Assembly (NCBI GenBank): GCA_942492835.1 | Contig: OW818645.1 | Location: 1,550,001-1,614,000, forward strand | Direction: 5' to 3' | DNA: 64,000 nucleotides | Source: GWB2-37-7 sp942492835 | GTDB lineage: Bacteria; Bacillota; Clostridia; Lutisporales; Lutisporaceae | Shown here: positions 20,444 to 28,467 of the stretch, piece after piece | How positions within the stretch are numbered: the first letter of the stretch is position 1 | Layout of the letters: each line of letters starts with the position of its first letter | Position numbers and translations under genes: made by a program | Notes under the pieces: generated by a model | Told to the model about the DNA's origin: nothing | The model's input: the letters and a program-made list of their open reading frames with translations, nothing else | Databases searched by the model: none

Positions 20444-22241
20444 TTACGTTACCATCACCTTTCAACGTAATAGATACAACATTATCATTCGACCCAATCC
20501 TACTGTTGTACATAGCTTTATTAAGTAAGTTTTCTCGGAATTCTTTTACGTCTATTCCCCTTTTAAACATAATGTAATCCATCATGGTCTTCACAAAATC
20601 ATCCTCGTATATTTCAAATGGTTTATCTGCTATTTGATATGATAAATGCTCAGACGGATTGATAATTTGACGTGTATTATATTTGTAATCATTTCCATCT
20701 ATTATGGCTTTAATCCAATAGTCTTCTATTCCATCCCATTTATTTTTAATATCATGTCTACCTTGATTTTTTACTGTTTCTAACCCATCATCTTCTATAT
20801 AATATCCAATAATATTTTTACCATTTTGTGGTTTCCCAGCTTCAAACACAAACACTGATGTTGTAATTCCTACTCCAAAAAATAAATTTTCTGGCATTTT
20901 TACAACTTGCAACAATGTATGATTCTTTATCAGTTTTTTTCCACCATCTTTTTCAAGTTTTTTATCAGGCATAATAAAAACACATTTAGTTCCTTTTGGA
21001 ACACTAGATAGTATATTTTCAACTATCTTCATGCATCCGTACTTTCGTTCATAAGGTGGATTCATTAACACTTTAGTAATTCCTTTATTCTTAATCCATT
21101 CTGACGCTTCTTCTGATTTAGCGTCCATTTGTGCTAAGTTTGTTTTACCATCTTTATGTATCATCATATTTGCACATGCAAGTGCATATACCTTACGATA
21201 CATTTCAATTCCAAATAATTGAGAAGATTTTATTTTAGTAGCTTTGGCTGTTTTTATTCCGCCAGCTTCTTTCATCATATTACACATAGACTTAACTAAA
21301 AATGCACCACTTCCACACGTTGCATCAAGAACTTTGTCATTCATGTCAATTTCAATAAGTCGATACATAAAAGAAGTTACATGATCAGGGGTAAACACCT
21401 GTCCTGCATCCGCCTTTCCTCTATACCTATTAAATTCGTTGAAAAAAATTGCCATAACATCTTCACCATTCCAATAATCCGAATTAACTAATTCTGCTAT
21501 TTCACAAACATTATCAATAAACTCATCTATTGCTATTTGGTCTTCTGTTATCGCCATTCTTACTGCTGAATACTCACCCAAAAGAACATCTAATTTATCA
21601 TTCTGTTTTTTATCATCTTCTATTGCTTTAGACAGTGCATTATATATCCAATTATGGAAAGTACTGTACCCCATCCCTTTTAATCTCTCAAGTCCATTCT
21701 TTGGATTATATCTTTGTGCTACTAATGCACACGCAGTAAATATCATTCTGTCTTGTAAATCTTGCATTCCGAACTTAAAATGCAAACTGTTATTTATTTT
21801 TTGAGTCACTTCATATATATGGTTTTTATCAATTCTGTTCGCGGTGAATAGTGATTTATAGTAACTCTTATTTTGCAGAACAGGTGCTGATCCAATTATT
21901 TCGTCTTTATTTTTATAAACTTTTATATTTTTTCCATTGTATAAAATACCTACCACTTTTGAGTAGTATGTAAGAAGAATATCTATATTTTTAAATAACT
22001 CGTTTTGCCATTTTTCCTTGCCAATATCCTCCGATTCAGATTTAGTTTCAAGAATAATAGCTACACCGCCTTTATCATTTGGAAGGTACCATCCATCTGG
22101 TTTATCAATAATCCCTTTAAATCCTAACTGATTAAATGTTGTAATTTGACCTGTTCCTTGTTGAACGTCCTTTTCATTATCATCAAATCCTAGTATTCTT
22201 TTTGCACTATCCCTAACTTCATCCTCAGTTCTATTTGCCAT
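20436..22241 (-). CDS. BcgI-like nuclease-N6-adenine methyltransferase fusion
   Basis: 601 residues from the ATG at 22241 (GGAGG 5 bases upstream; the ATG one codon earlier is too close). Residues about 1-150 resemble a PD-(D/E)xK nuclease: P48-D49 then E65-T-K67, in KPDGWYLPND and IILETKSE. The methylase domain of HsdM type follows: SAM motif DATCGSGAF near 305 and catalytic NPPY at 394-397. It should both cut and methylate, depending on the specificity subunit encoded next. The size and order match BcgA/BcgB (637 and 341 residues). A plain HsdM is the alternative, but no separate restriction gene exists in the element. Confidence 0.8.
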   Translation of the reverse strand: MANRTEDEVRDSAKRILGFDDNEKDVQQGTGQITTFNQLGFKGIIDKPDGWYLPNDKGGVAIILETKSESEDIGKEKWQNELFKNIDILLTYYSKVVGILYNGKNIKVYKNKDEIIGSAPVLQNKSYYKSLFTANRIDKNHIYEVTQKINNSLHFKFGMQDLQDRMIFTACALVAQRYNPKNGLERLKGMGYSTFHNWIYNALSKAIEDDKKQNDKLDVLLGEYSAVRMAITEDQIAIDEFIDNVCEIAELVNSDYWNGEDVMAIFFNEFNRYRGKADAGQVFTPDHVTSFMYRLIEIDMNDKVLDATCGSGAFLVKSMCNMMKEAGGIKTAKATKIKSSQLFGIEMYRKVYALACANMMIHKDGKTNLAQMDAKSEEASEWIKNKGITKVLMNPPYERKYGCMKIVENILSSVPKGTKCVFIMPDKKLEKDGGKKLIKNHTLLQVVKMPENLFFGVGITTSVFVFEAGKPQNGKNIIGYYIEDDGLETVKNQGRHDIKNKWDGIEDYWIKAIIDGNDYKYNTRQIINPSEHLSYQIADKPFEIYEDDFVKTMMDYIMFKRGIDVKEFRENLLNKAMYNSRIGSNDNVVSITLKGDGNVNG

Positions 22242-22309
22242 CATATCCTCCTATATGTCTGCTTCATTTTTTTAATCGTTATTGTACTTCCAATCCTTTG
22301 CACCAGTTA

Positions 22310-22352
22310 TTATAAGGAGGAACTATAATAAATAATACTTCCTCCTTTATAA
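22310..22352. repeat. Long inverted repeat upstream of the RM operon
   Basis: TTATAAGGAGGAA (22310-22322) and TTCCTCCTTTATAA (22339-22352) are complementary apart from one bulged base. On the minus strand it contains a TATAAT-like sequence and lies about 70 bases before the methylase start, so it may be an operator or a leader hairpin. Confidence 0.55.
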
Positions 22353-22385
22353 ACGAAAAGAGGATAGAAGTTTCCCTCCATCCTC
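22352..22385 (-). terminator. Terminator between lysS and the RM operon
   Basis: On the minus strand GAGGAT and ATCCTC (22380-22385 and 22360-22365) enclose a 14-base loop and are followed by TTTTCGTTTATA. It would shield the element from lysS transcription, replacing the displaced native terminator. Confidence 0.5.
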
Positions 22386-22431
22386 CATTTGCATGATTTT
22401 ATTATTCTATTGAGCATGTTCTCTTTATTTG

Positions 22432-22448
22432 GTCGCAAATCAGTCGCA
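22432..22448 (+). repeat. Two GTCGCA boxes at 11-bp spacing
   Basis: GTCGCA at 22432 and 22443, same spacing and orientation as the three boxes at the opposite end of the element. They lie about 50 bases inside the lysS-proximal repeat. Confidence 0.55.
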
Positions 22449-22489
22449 ATTTCCGACTTTAATCATTTCAAACCATTAATTTTGCAAGC

Positions 22490-22520
22490 TCTATTATGCT
22501 AATGGTTTCATTGTTGGGAA
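22490..22520. repeat. Attachment-site repeat, lysS-proximal copy
   Basis: This copy forms the present 3' end of lysS: F-P-T-M-K-P-L-A and TAA. The last codon differs from the displaced copy (GCA against ACG), showing that the element supplied the new gene end while keeping the protein complete. Confidence 0.8.
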
Positions 22521-23984
22521 TAGTATAACATCTCTTATGGAGTACGCGTCTGTAAGTAACATTATTAGACGATCAATACCTATTCCCATTCCTCCTGTTG
22601 GAGGCATACCTACTTCTAAAGCATTCATGAAGTCTTCATCTAATGTATAGGCTTCATCGTCACCCAGTTCTCTTTCTTTTGCTTGTTGATCAAAACGCTC
22701 ACGCTGATCTATTGGGTCGTTTAATTCGGTGTACGCATTTCCAAGTTCTCTGCCATAAACGAAAGCTTCGAATCTTTCTGTCATTGTAGGGTCATCATTC
22801 TTCTTCTTTGTAAGCGGAGAAATTTCCACTGGATAGTCCATTAAGAAAGTAGGCTGAATCAAATGCTCTTCAGCAAATTTTTCAAAAGCTGCATTTAATA
22901 TGTCACCCTTTGAACAGTCCTCGAGCTTTTTCTTTAGCTCATCTTCTAGATGAAGCTTCTTAGCAATCTCTCTAGCTTCTTCATTTGACTTAACCTGACT
23001 AAAGTCCACTCCGCCATATTCCTTAACCGCATCGTTCATTGTAAGTCTTCTCCATGGAGCTTTGAATTCAATCTCTGTACCTTGATAGTTTATTTTTGTT
23101 GTACCATGCACTTCCATACATATGTATTCACAAAGACTCTCAAGAAGTTCCATCATACCATGATAGTCTGTATAAGCTTGATAAAGTTCTATCATTGTAA
23201 ATTCAGGATTATGTCTGATATCTATACCTTCATTTCTAAAGTTTTTTCCCATATCATAAACTCTTTCAAAACCACCAACAATAAGTCTCTTAAGTGGAAG
23301 CTCAGTAGCAATTCTTAAGAATAAGTCAATATCCAAAGCATTACTGCGTGTTTCGAAGGGTCTTGCAGCAGCACCACTAGCTATAGTTGCTAACATAGGT
23401 GTTTCAACTTCCAAGAAGTCTCTATCGTCTAAGAATCTTCTAATTGCTTTGATAATTTTAGTTCTCTTAATGAAGCTTTCCTTAACCTCAGGATTAACTA
23501 TAAGATCCAAATATCTCTGTCTGTATCTTAAATCAGTATCCTTCAGTCCATGCCATTTTTCAGGTAATGGTTGAAGTGCTTTAGTAAGAAGAGTTATTTC
23601 CTTAACATGTATAGATATTTCGCCTCTTCTTGTTCTAAATGCAAATCCTTTAATACCTACTATATCCCCTAAATCAAAAACTTTGAAGAGTTCATACTCC
23701 TCTTGTCCTATTTCATCTGCCTTAACGTAAATTTGTATTTGACCATTTCTATCTTGAATATGACAGAAGGATGCTTTGCCCATGTCTCTAAAAGACATTA
23801 TTCTTCCTGCAATAGCAACATCTTTACCATCTAGTTCCTCAAAGTTATTTAATATTTCATCAGAATGATGTGTTACGTCATATTTTAAAACCTCGAAAGG
23901 GTTTCTTCCTATACTTTTTAAGTTCTCCAGCTTTTCTCTTCTAATCCTTTGCTGTTCACTAAGATTTAATTCTTCATTTGACAT
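22494..23984 (-). CDS. lysS: Lysyl-tRNA synthetase (class II)
   Basis: 496 residues, full length. It charges tRNA-Lys. The N-terminal OB-fold anticodon domain fills about 50-150; the class II catalytic core has motif 2 as FRNEGIDIRHNPEFTMIELY (about 252-271) and motif 3 as GMGIGIDRLIMLL near 470-482. The last seven codons overlap the recombination core of the integrated element and were replaced by the element's copy without loss of sequence apart from the final residue. RBS GGGGGAAG precedes ATG. It follows greA by 11 bases and is probably co-transcribed with it, as in Bacillus where lysS precedes an rRNA operon. Confidence 0.96.
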   Translation of the reverse strand: MSNEELNLSEQQRIRREKLENLKSIGRNPFEVLKYDVTHHSDEILNNFEELDGKDVAIAGRIMSFRDMGKASFCHIQDRNGQIQIYVKADEIGQEEYELFKVFDLGDIVGIKGFAFRTRRGEISIHVKEITLLTKALQPLPEKWHGLKDTDLRYRQRYLDLIVNPEVKESFIKRTKIIKAIRRFLDDRDFLEVETPMLATIASGAAARPFETRSNALDIDLFLRIATELPLKRLIVGGFERVYDMGKNFRNEGIDIRHNPEFTMIELYQAYTDYHGMMELLESLCEYICMEVHGTTKINYQGTEIEFKAPWRRLTMNDAVKEYGGVDFSQVKSNEEAREIAKKLHLEDELKKKLEDCSKGDILNAAFEKFAEEHLIQPTFLMDYPVEISPLTKKKNDDPTMTERFEAFVYGRELGNAYTELNDPIDQRERFDQQAKERELGDDEAYTLDEDFMNALEVGMPPTGGMGIGIDRLIMLLTDAYSIRDVILFPTMKPLA

Positions 23985-23995
23985 ACGACTTCCCC

Positions 23996-24466
23996 CTACT
24001 TACTTATCTTTAGTATTTCATATCTTATAATTCCATCTGGGACTGAAATCTCAACATTTTCTCCTACTGCTTTACCTACTAGTGCCTTTCCAACAGGAGA
24101 TTCATTAGATATCTTTAAATTCATTGGATCTGCTTCTGCTGAACCTACAATTGTATATTCAACTTCATCTCCAAATTCTATATCCTTTAGCATAACCTTG
24201 GAACCAACACTAACCATATCTGTTAGTATATCATCATCATCGATTACCTTAGCTGTTCTCAAAATGTTTTCTATTTGTAGAATTCGTCCTTCTACAAAAG
24301 CCTGTTCTTTTTTAGCTTCATCATACTCAGCATTTTCTGATATATCACCAAATGCTAAGGCTTGCTTTATCCTTTCTGCTACATCAGTTCTTTTATTCTT
24401 AAGTGAGTTTAATTCATCTTCTAGCTTAGTTAACCCTTCTATTGTTAAAATGTTTTGCTTATTCAT
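23996..24466 (-). CDS. greA: Transcription elongation factor GreA
   Basis: 156 residues, standard length. It rescues backtracked RNA polymerase by stimulating transcript cleavage. The N-terminal coiled coil (about 8-75) carries the tip acidic residues in FGDISENAEYDEAKKEQ, with D41, E44 and E47-type positions intact. The C-terminal FKBP-like domain ends with the conserved SPVGKALVGKAVGENVEISV. RBS GGAGGCG lies 8 bases before ATG. First gene of the greA-lysS pair. Confidence 0.95.
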   Translation of the reverse strand: MNKQNILTIEGLTKLEDELNSLKNKRTDVAERIKQALAFGDISENAEYDEAKKEQAFVEGRILQIENILRTAKVIDDDDILTDMVSVGSKVMLKDIEFGDEVEYTIVGSAEADPMNLKISNESPVGKALVGKAVGENVEISVPDGIIRYEILKISK

Positions 24467-24719
24467 TGTTGTGCGCCTCCTACTAGTTTTGATTTGCTAT
24501 TTGTTTCTTAAATTAATACTGTAGAAACCCCTTTGGGCAATTTTAAATTCTATTATACTGAAATCTCATTATGAATTTTTAGTTATTATCCGCAATAAGT
24601 ATCAATAGTAAAGATTTATGTAATTGTTATTGATAATATATGTTCAATAGTCATTTTTATTCTGGGGATATATTCCCACTCTATAACACGTCAAAGTGTT
24701 ACTATGACTTATACAAACA
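24467..24719 (-). other. greA upstream region
   Basis: 253 bases without a gene. A perfect -10-like TATAAT lies at 24552-24557 (minus strand), but I find no matching -35 at 16-18 bp, so the promoter is only tentative. Confidence 0.35.
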
Positions 24720-24744
24720 AGCACCTGCAATCTTGTGCAGGAGC
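24720..24744 (-). terminator. Terminator of the frameshifted gene
   Basis: AGCACCTGCA (24720-24729) pairs with TGCAGGAGCT (24735-24744), 10 bp with one mismatch, followed on the minus strand by TTGTTTGT. It lies about 100 bases after the restored stop at 24843. Confidence 0.75.
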
Positions 24745-24842
24745 TGTATTTGTTTAACTTATTTGTTAATTATAAAATAGTGTCATGTTAATGTCAATAG
24801 TGTATAATATGTGCATTCTTGCCACTCTTAAGTTAATCCTTA

Positions 24843-25681
24843 TTATTTATAATAAATATACGGCAGATTTTTGATAAAGTCTATTATATCCAAGTTAATA
24901 TTGAAATATCTAATTATGGACAAAATTTCATCATTAAAATTTATCAATACTTCAGAGGCTGTGTCTTTATACAAATCCTTATGCCATAGTATAATATCAT
25001 CTATACCTTTAATGTCTTCATGGTTGCTCTTCCCTAATATTATTTTACCTTGTAGCTTATCTTTGTAAGCATATAAATCAACCTTATTATCTATAGATAA
25101 AATGTCTGAGGCATCTATAATCTTTGCAATATCTTTTGTAAAAATTATAGATATTCCTTTTTTTTCATAAAATCATTGTGCAGCTTCAATTTGAGCTTTT
25201 CGGTTATGCATGGACTCTCATAAAGCATTATATTTTCAGCCTCTTCAGATAATAAATCAATTTTGTAATTATTTAACTCACCCATGATAAAGCCTACATT
25301 ACCTTTTAATAAGTTTTCTTCACAGTCCTGACTTTTCTTCAAAAGCACTGCAAGCTGCTTAATAGCTTTTATCTCTGTCAGAAGGTCAGCATAATGAATC
25401 TCATTCTTATGCTTGAGTACATTACTAAGTGCCTTAGCTTCAAATCTTTCAACTAGAAATTTGATTTTATTTTTGTCTATCAGCTCCTTCATTAATCTAT
25501 ATCTTTTCTTATCAAGCTTATCTCCGTTTATAGGGCAATGTAAAATAAATATAGTGTGTTCCTCTTCATCAATAGTTATTATAATTTTTTCTTCCACCTT
25601 GGGTGTTGAAAAAGATGAAAGTAGTTGTGGCAGCCTGCTGTCCCGATATACTATTACTCCTGCGTTTCCCAATGACTGCAT
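24843..25681 (-). pseudogene. Conserved-looking unknown gene broken by a frameshift in an A8 tract
   Basis: The frame from ATG 25681 stops at 25145 after 178 residues. Immediately before that stop is a run of eight As (25158-25165 on the minus strand). Adding one A restores a frame that continues KGISIIFTKDIAKIIDASDI and runs about 100 residues to a stop at 24843, ending LPYIYYK. The composition is coding-like on both sides, and a terminator follows the restored end, so the intact protein would be about 279 residues. This may be a real mutation, phase-variable slippage, or a sequencing error. I recognise no domain; the N-terminal half is mixed and the C-terminal half helical. The A8 run lies about two thirds of the way through. 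Confidence 0.7.
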
Positions 25682-25760
25682 ATTAAAACAACTCCATATA
25701 ATTTAATTAAGATACGTTGTCTTAATTATAATATTATACGGAGTTGCTCAATATTACATA

Positions 25761-25785
25761 TTATACGTTTTGCGCTAAACATTTT
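25761..25785. repeat. Dispersed intergenic motif, copy b
   Basis: On the minus strand AAAATGTTTAGCGCAAAACG then TATAA. It is one of five related copies in the window (see also 2173-2191, 12963-12983, 49628-49651, 50462-50484). Here it lies 80-105 bases upstream of the frameshifted gene, and its TATAAT end could serve as a -10. Confidence 0.5.
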
Positions 25786-25815
25786 ATTTTGATTTATATG
25801 CTGAAAAATGTATTA

Positions 25816-26754
25816 TTAGCTTGTAGCTATATCTTCATTTGTCTCTTGCTGTAAATACTCAACCCTTGGCTTAAAGTCTATCTTTTCCAGTAATGACAAG
25901 TATTCATCACTAGTTATCTCTTCCGCTGGCTTTCTTATTATGGCTACTAAAAGTGCTTCTATAACATTTGTACCAAAGGATCTTCCTTCCAAATTTGGAG
26001 TAGATGTAACCAAAAGTCTTATACCGCATTTCTTAAGCCAGACAATATCCTCTTTTGTCACTGTATTTGTAATTACTATCTTGCCCTGCATATTCTCTGG
26101 CATGTATTGCTTTATATAATGAAAATCCCCTGCTATTATATCAGTTTCTTCAAAGAACTTATCTATCTTACCTATTTTTCTTTTTCCACTGTTTTGATCT
26201 TTACCTGTAGGGTAAAGCATTTCAAAAGGAAGTCTGCAGGCTATAGGAGCTATAATATTAGCAATCCTGTCTAGTACACTCATAGATTTTATAGGGATGT
26301 TAATTCCCAATGCAACCATTAAATCACCTAAGGTAAGTTCACAGCCTACCTCTTTTAAGCCTTCAGCTAGTGCGTATCTGTCGATAGCAGGCAGTATAAA
26401 TGCTTTCTTTCCCTTTAAGCTTTCTATATTTTCATCTATAAAATGAGGTACCTGCTTTTCTAATGATATTTTAAGTCCTGAACCATCAACTATCGGAGTC
26501 TTTTTTGCAGCATCCCTTATAGGAAGCGCATCCTTTATCTTGTATCTATTTTTTCCTGCATTTAAATAAATGTCTATACCACCCATTCCAAAAGCATCTA
26601 CTTTACCGTCAAGCTCTTTTACTATTTCAATAGCCTTATTTATATCACCATCAGTTCCTATTCTCTCAATTATAAAGGTTTCACCTTGTATCTCTACTTC
26701 CGTCTTGTGATTTCTTGTAGAAGATCCTATACTTACACTTACAATACGTTTCAT
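25816..26754 (-). CDS. Conserved protein often labelled quinate 5-dehydrogenase, function unproven
   Basis: 312 residues. The N-terminus MKRIVSVSIGSSTRNHKTEV and the glycine-rich GKVDAFGMGGIDIYL near 50-64 are distinctive of a Clostridia family that databases commonly name quinate 5-dehydrogenase. I see no convincing Rossmann GxGxxG nucleotide site and no shikimate-pathway neighbours, so the name should not be taken as function. It starts 1 base after the HTH gene ends, the tightest coupling in this part of the window, so the pair very likely acts together. Confidence 0.55.
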   Translation of the reverse strand: MKRIVSVSIGSSTRNHKTEVEIQGETFIIERIGTDGDINKAIEIVKELDGKVDAFGMGGIDIYLNAGKNRYKIKDALPIRDAAKKTPIVDGSGLKISLEKQVPHFIDENIESLKGKKAFILPAIDRYALAEGLKEVGCELTLGDLMVALGINIPIKSMSVLDRIANIIAPIACRLPFEMLYPTGKDQNSGKRKIGKIDKFFEETDIIAGDFHYIKQYMPENMQGKIVITNTVTKEDIVWLKKCGIRLLVTSTPNLEGRSFGTNVIEALLVAIIRKPAEEITSDEYLSLLEKIDFKPRVEYLQQETNEDIATS

Positions 26755-26755
26755 A

Positions 26756-27283
26756 TTATTTCCCCTTTAATATCTTTAATATTTCACTTAATGATTCAAT
26801 ATTTACAGGTACATCTTCCTTCAGTGGTGATTTTCCTATATCTATTTCTATTATTTGGTTATCTACCATATCTTTGATTATCTTATTTCTATAGTCTGAA
26901 GCCATAACTATAATAGTGTCATAAGCCCTAAACTTGTTTATTAACTCCATCAAGTAGTTTATAAGTTCCTTGCCTGTATAGTCATTTACAAATTTATTTC
27001 TTTCATCCTCTGACATAAGCATATAATAGTCAATTCCATATTCCTTAAGCAATTTTTCTACTTCCTGCTTATTTTTGATAGGGAATCCTATTGCTGCTAT
27101 GCTCTGTCCTTTTCTTATTTCTCCTAAGCCCTCAAGCCTCGAAATAAAGGTTCTTTCAATGTTCATCTTTTCACCAGCATCAACTTGAGAAAAACCCAAG
27201 CTCCGCAGCCTGATTATCTCATCTATACTATTCTCAATCTTTTTTCTGCTTATAACCTTGTCACCTATTCTAATTAAATCCAT
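26756..27283 (-). CDS. HTH protein paired with the preceding unknown gene
   Basis: 175 residues. A helix-turn-helix lies at about 20-55: IDEIIRLRSLGFSQVDAGEKM then NIERTFISRLEGLGEIRKGQ, the pattern of an Xre-like or sigma-region-4-like DNA reader. The rest contains alternating strands and helices (IAAIGFPIKN, YDTIIVMASDY) resembling a small alpha/beta sensing domain. RBS GAGGTG precedes ATG by 4 bases. It is likely an autoregulator of the two-gene unit with the 312-residue protein. No target is known. Confidence 0.6.
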   Translation of the reverse strand: MDLIRIGDKVISRKKIENSIDEIIRLRSLGFSQVDAGEKMNIERTFISRLEGLGEIRKGQSIAAIGFPIKNKQEVEKLLKEYGIDYYMLMSEDERNKFVNDYTGKELINYLMELINKFRAYDTIIVMASDYRNKIIKDMVDNQIIEIDIGKSPLKEDVPVNIESLSEILKILKGK

Positions 27284-27421
27284 AAGACACCTCTATAATA
27301 ATATTTATGCAGACTTTGTGCACAATATTGTGTTCAATTACATTTTACATCTAAATATATATGCATACAACATTATGTATAAACTTTTTTATATATCGCA
27401 CTTTTATTGAGTGCATTTTAA

Positions 27422-27455
27422 AAGGACTTGCTTTTTATATACAAAGCAAATCCTT
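27422..27455 (-). terminator. Terminator of dusB
   Basis: AAGGACTTGCTTT (27422-27434) pairs with AAAGCAAATCCTT (27443-27455) with one mismatch; TTTTAAAA follows on the minus strand. It starts 15 bases after the dusB stop. Confidence 0.8.
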
Positions 27456-27470
27456 GATAGAGCTGCTGCC

Positions 27471-28445
27471 CTATTTAATCTCTATTAAATATGTTAGATA
27501 GTTATGCAATAGGGACTGTACCTCAGAGGCTTTATCTAGTTTAAAAATTTCACTCTTAATATTAGAAGAGCCAGGCATGTTCTTTAAATACCAAGCTAGA
27601 TGCTTTCGCATTTCCTTTACTCCTATGTCTTCACCTTTTAGTTGAATAGTCATTTCCATGTGCAGTAAAGCCATCTCTATTTTTTCTTTATATGTTGGCT
27701 CTGGCAAAAGTTCTCCACTTCTTAAATACTCCACCGTCCTTTTAAAAATCCATGGATTACCTTCTGCTCCTCTTCCTATCATCACTGCATCACAGCCTGT
27801 TTGCTGAAGCATTGCTTTTGCATACTCAGGTGTTGATATGTCTCCATTGCCTATAACTGGAATCTTAACGGCTTGCTTTACTTCTCTAATTATGTCCCAA
27901 TCTGCCGCTCCTGAGTAAAACTGTTCTCTAGTCCTTCCATGTACAGTTATTGCTTGAGCTCCATTCTGTTCAGCTATGCTTGCTATTTTAACAGCATTTA
28001 TGCTGTCGGCATCCCAACCCTTGCGTATCTTAACGGTTACCGGGACAGATACCGCATCAGATACCTTGCGTACTATATCTGCCACTAGCTCTGGCTTTTG
28101 CATCAATGCGCTTCCATCACCATTTTTAGTAATCTTAGGTGTTGGACAGCCCATGTTAATGTCAATAATGTCAGCTCCTGCTTGCTGTATCTCTGCGGCT
28201 ACTTCAGCCATTATATCCGCATCACTTCCAAAAATCTGTATAACTGCAGGTTGCTCTTCTGGAGCTAAAACTAGTAATTCTTTTGTGTTCTCACTTTTAT
28301 AGTACATTCCTTTTGCACTTACCATTTCTGTATATGTTAGCCCGCATTCATACTGCCTGCAAATGGCTCTATACGCCATATCTGTTACTCCTGCCATTGG
28401 TGCTAAGAAAACATTATTCTTGATTTTTACTTTACCTATTTGCAT
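27471..28445 (-). CDS. dusB: tRNA-dihydrouridine synthase
   Basis: 324 residues from the ATG at 28445; AGAGG lies 8 bases upstream, and the protein then begins MQIGKVKIKNNVFLAPMAGV as other DusB proteins do. The longer frame (28484) would overlap coaX. It reduces uridines to dihydrouridine in tRNA D-loops using FMN and NADPH. The active-site cysteine is in IDINMGCPTPKI near 99; the FMN-phosphate region is GNGDISTPEYA and DAVMIGRGAEGNPW. It follows coaX by 22 bases and precedes a terminator, closing a birA-coaX-dusB operon. Confidence 0.92.
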   Translation of the reverse strand: MQIGKVKIKNNVFLAPMAGVTDMAYRAICRQYECGLTYTEMVSAKGMYYKSENTKELLVLAPEEQPAVIQIFGSDADIMAEVAAEIQQAGADIIDINMGCPTPKITKNGDGSALMQKPELVADIVRKVSDAVSVPVTVKIRKGWDADSINAVKIASIAEQNGAQAITVHGRTREQFYSGAADWDIIREVKQAVKIPVIGNGDISTPEYAKAMLQQTGCDAVMIGRGAEGNPWIFKRTVEYLRSGELLPEPTYKEKIEMALLHMEMTIQLKGEDIGVKEMRKHLAWYLKNMPGSSNIKSEIFKLDKASEVQSLLHNYLTYLIEIK

Positions 28446-28467
28446 TGCATCAACCTCTGTTTGGAGA

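Larger units (their letters stand above)
18144..22520. mobile_element. Small integrated element in the 3' end of lysS, no integrase seen
   Basis: About 4.35 kb between two copies of the lysS 3' end. The 21-bp core at 18154-18174 is identical to 22500-22520; with flanks, 29 of 31 bases match. Inside are an XRE regulator, a decayed ORF and a BcgI-like restriction-modification pair. GTCGCA boxes at 11-bp spacing lie inside each end, as integrase arm sites would. No tyrosine or serine recombinase, relaxase or replication gene is present, so the element is either a deleted relic or one mobilised in trans. Confidence 0.8.

Noticed and set aside
19400..22241. Standard type I HsdM/HsdS system with missing hsdR
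   Set aside because: Kept only as an alternative: the nuclease-like N-terminus and the subunit sizes fit the BcgI form better.
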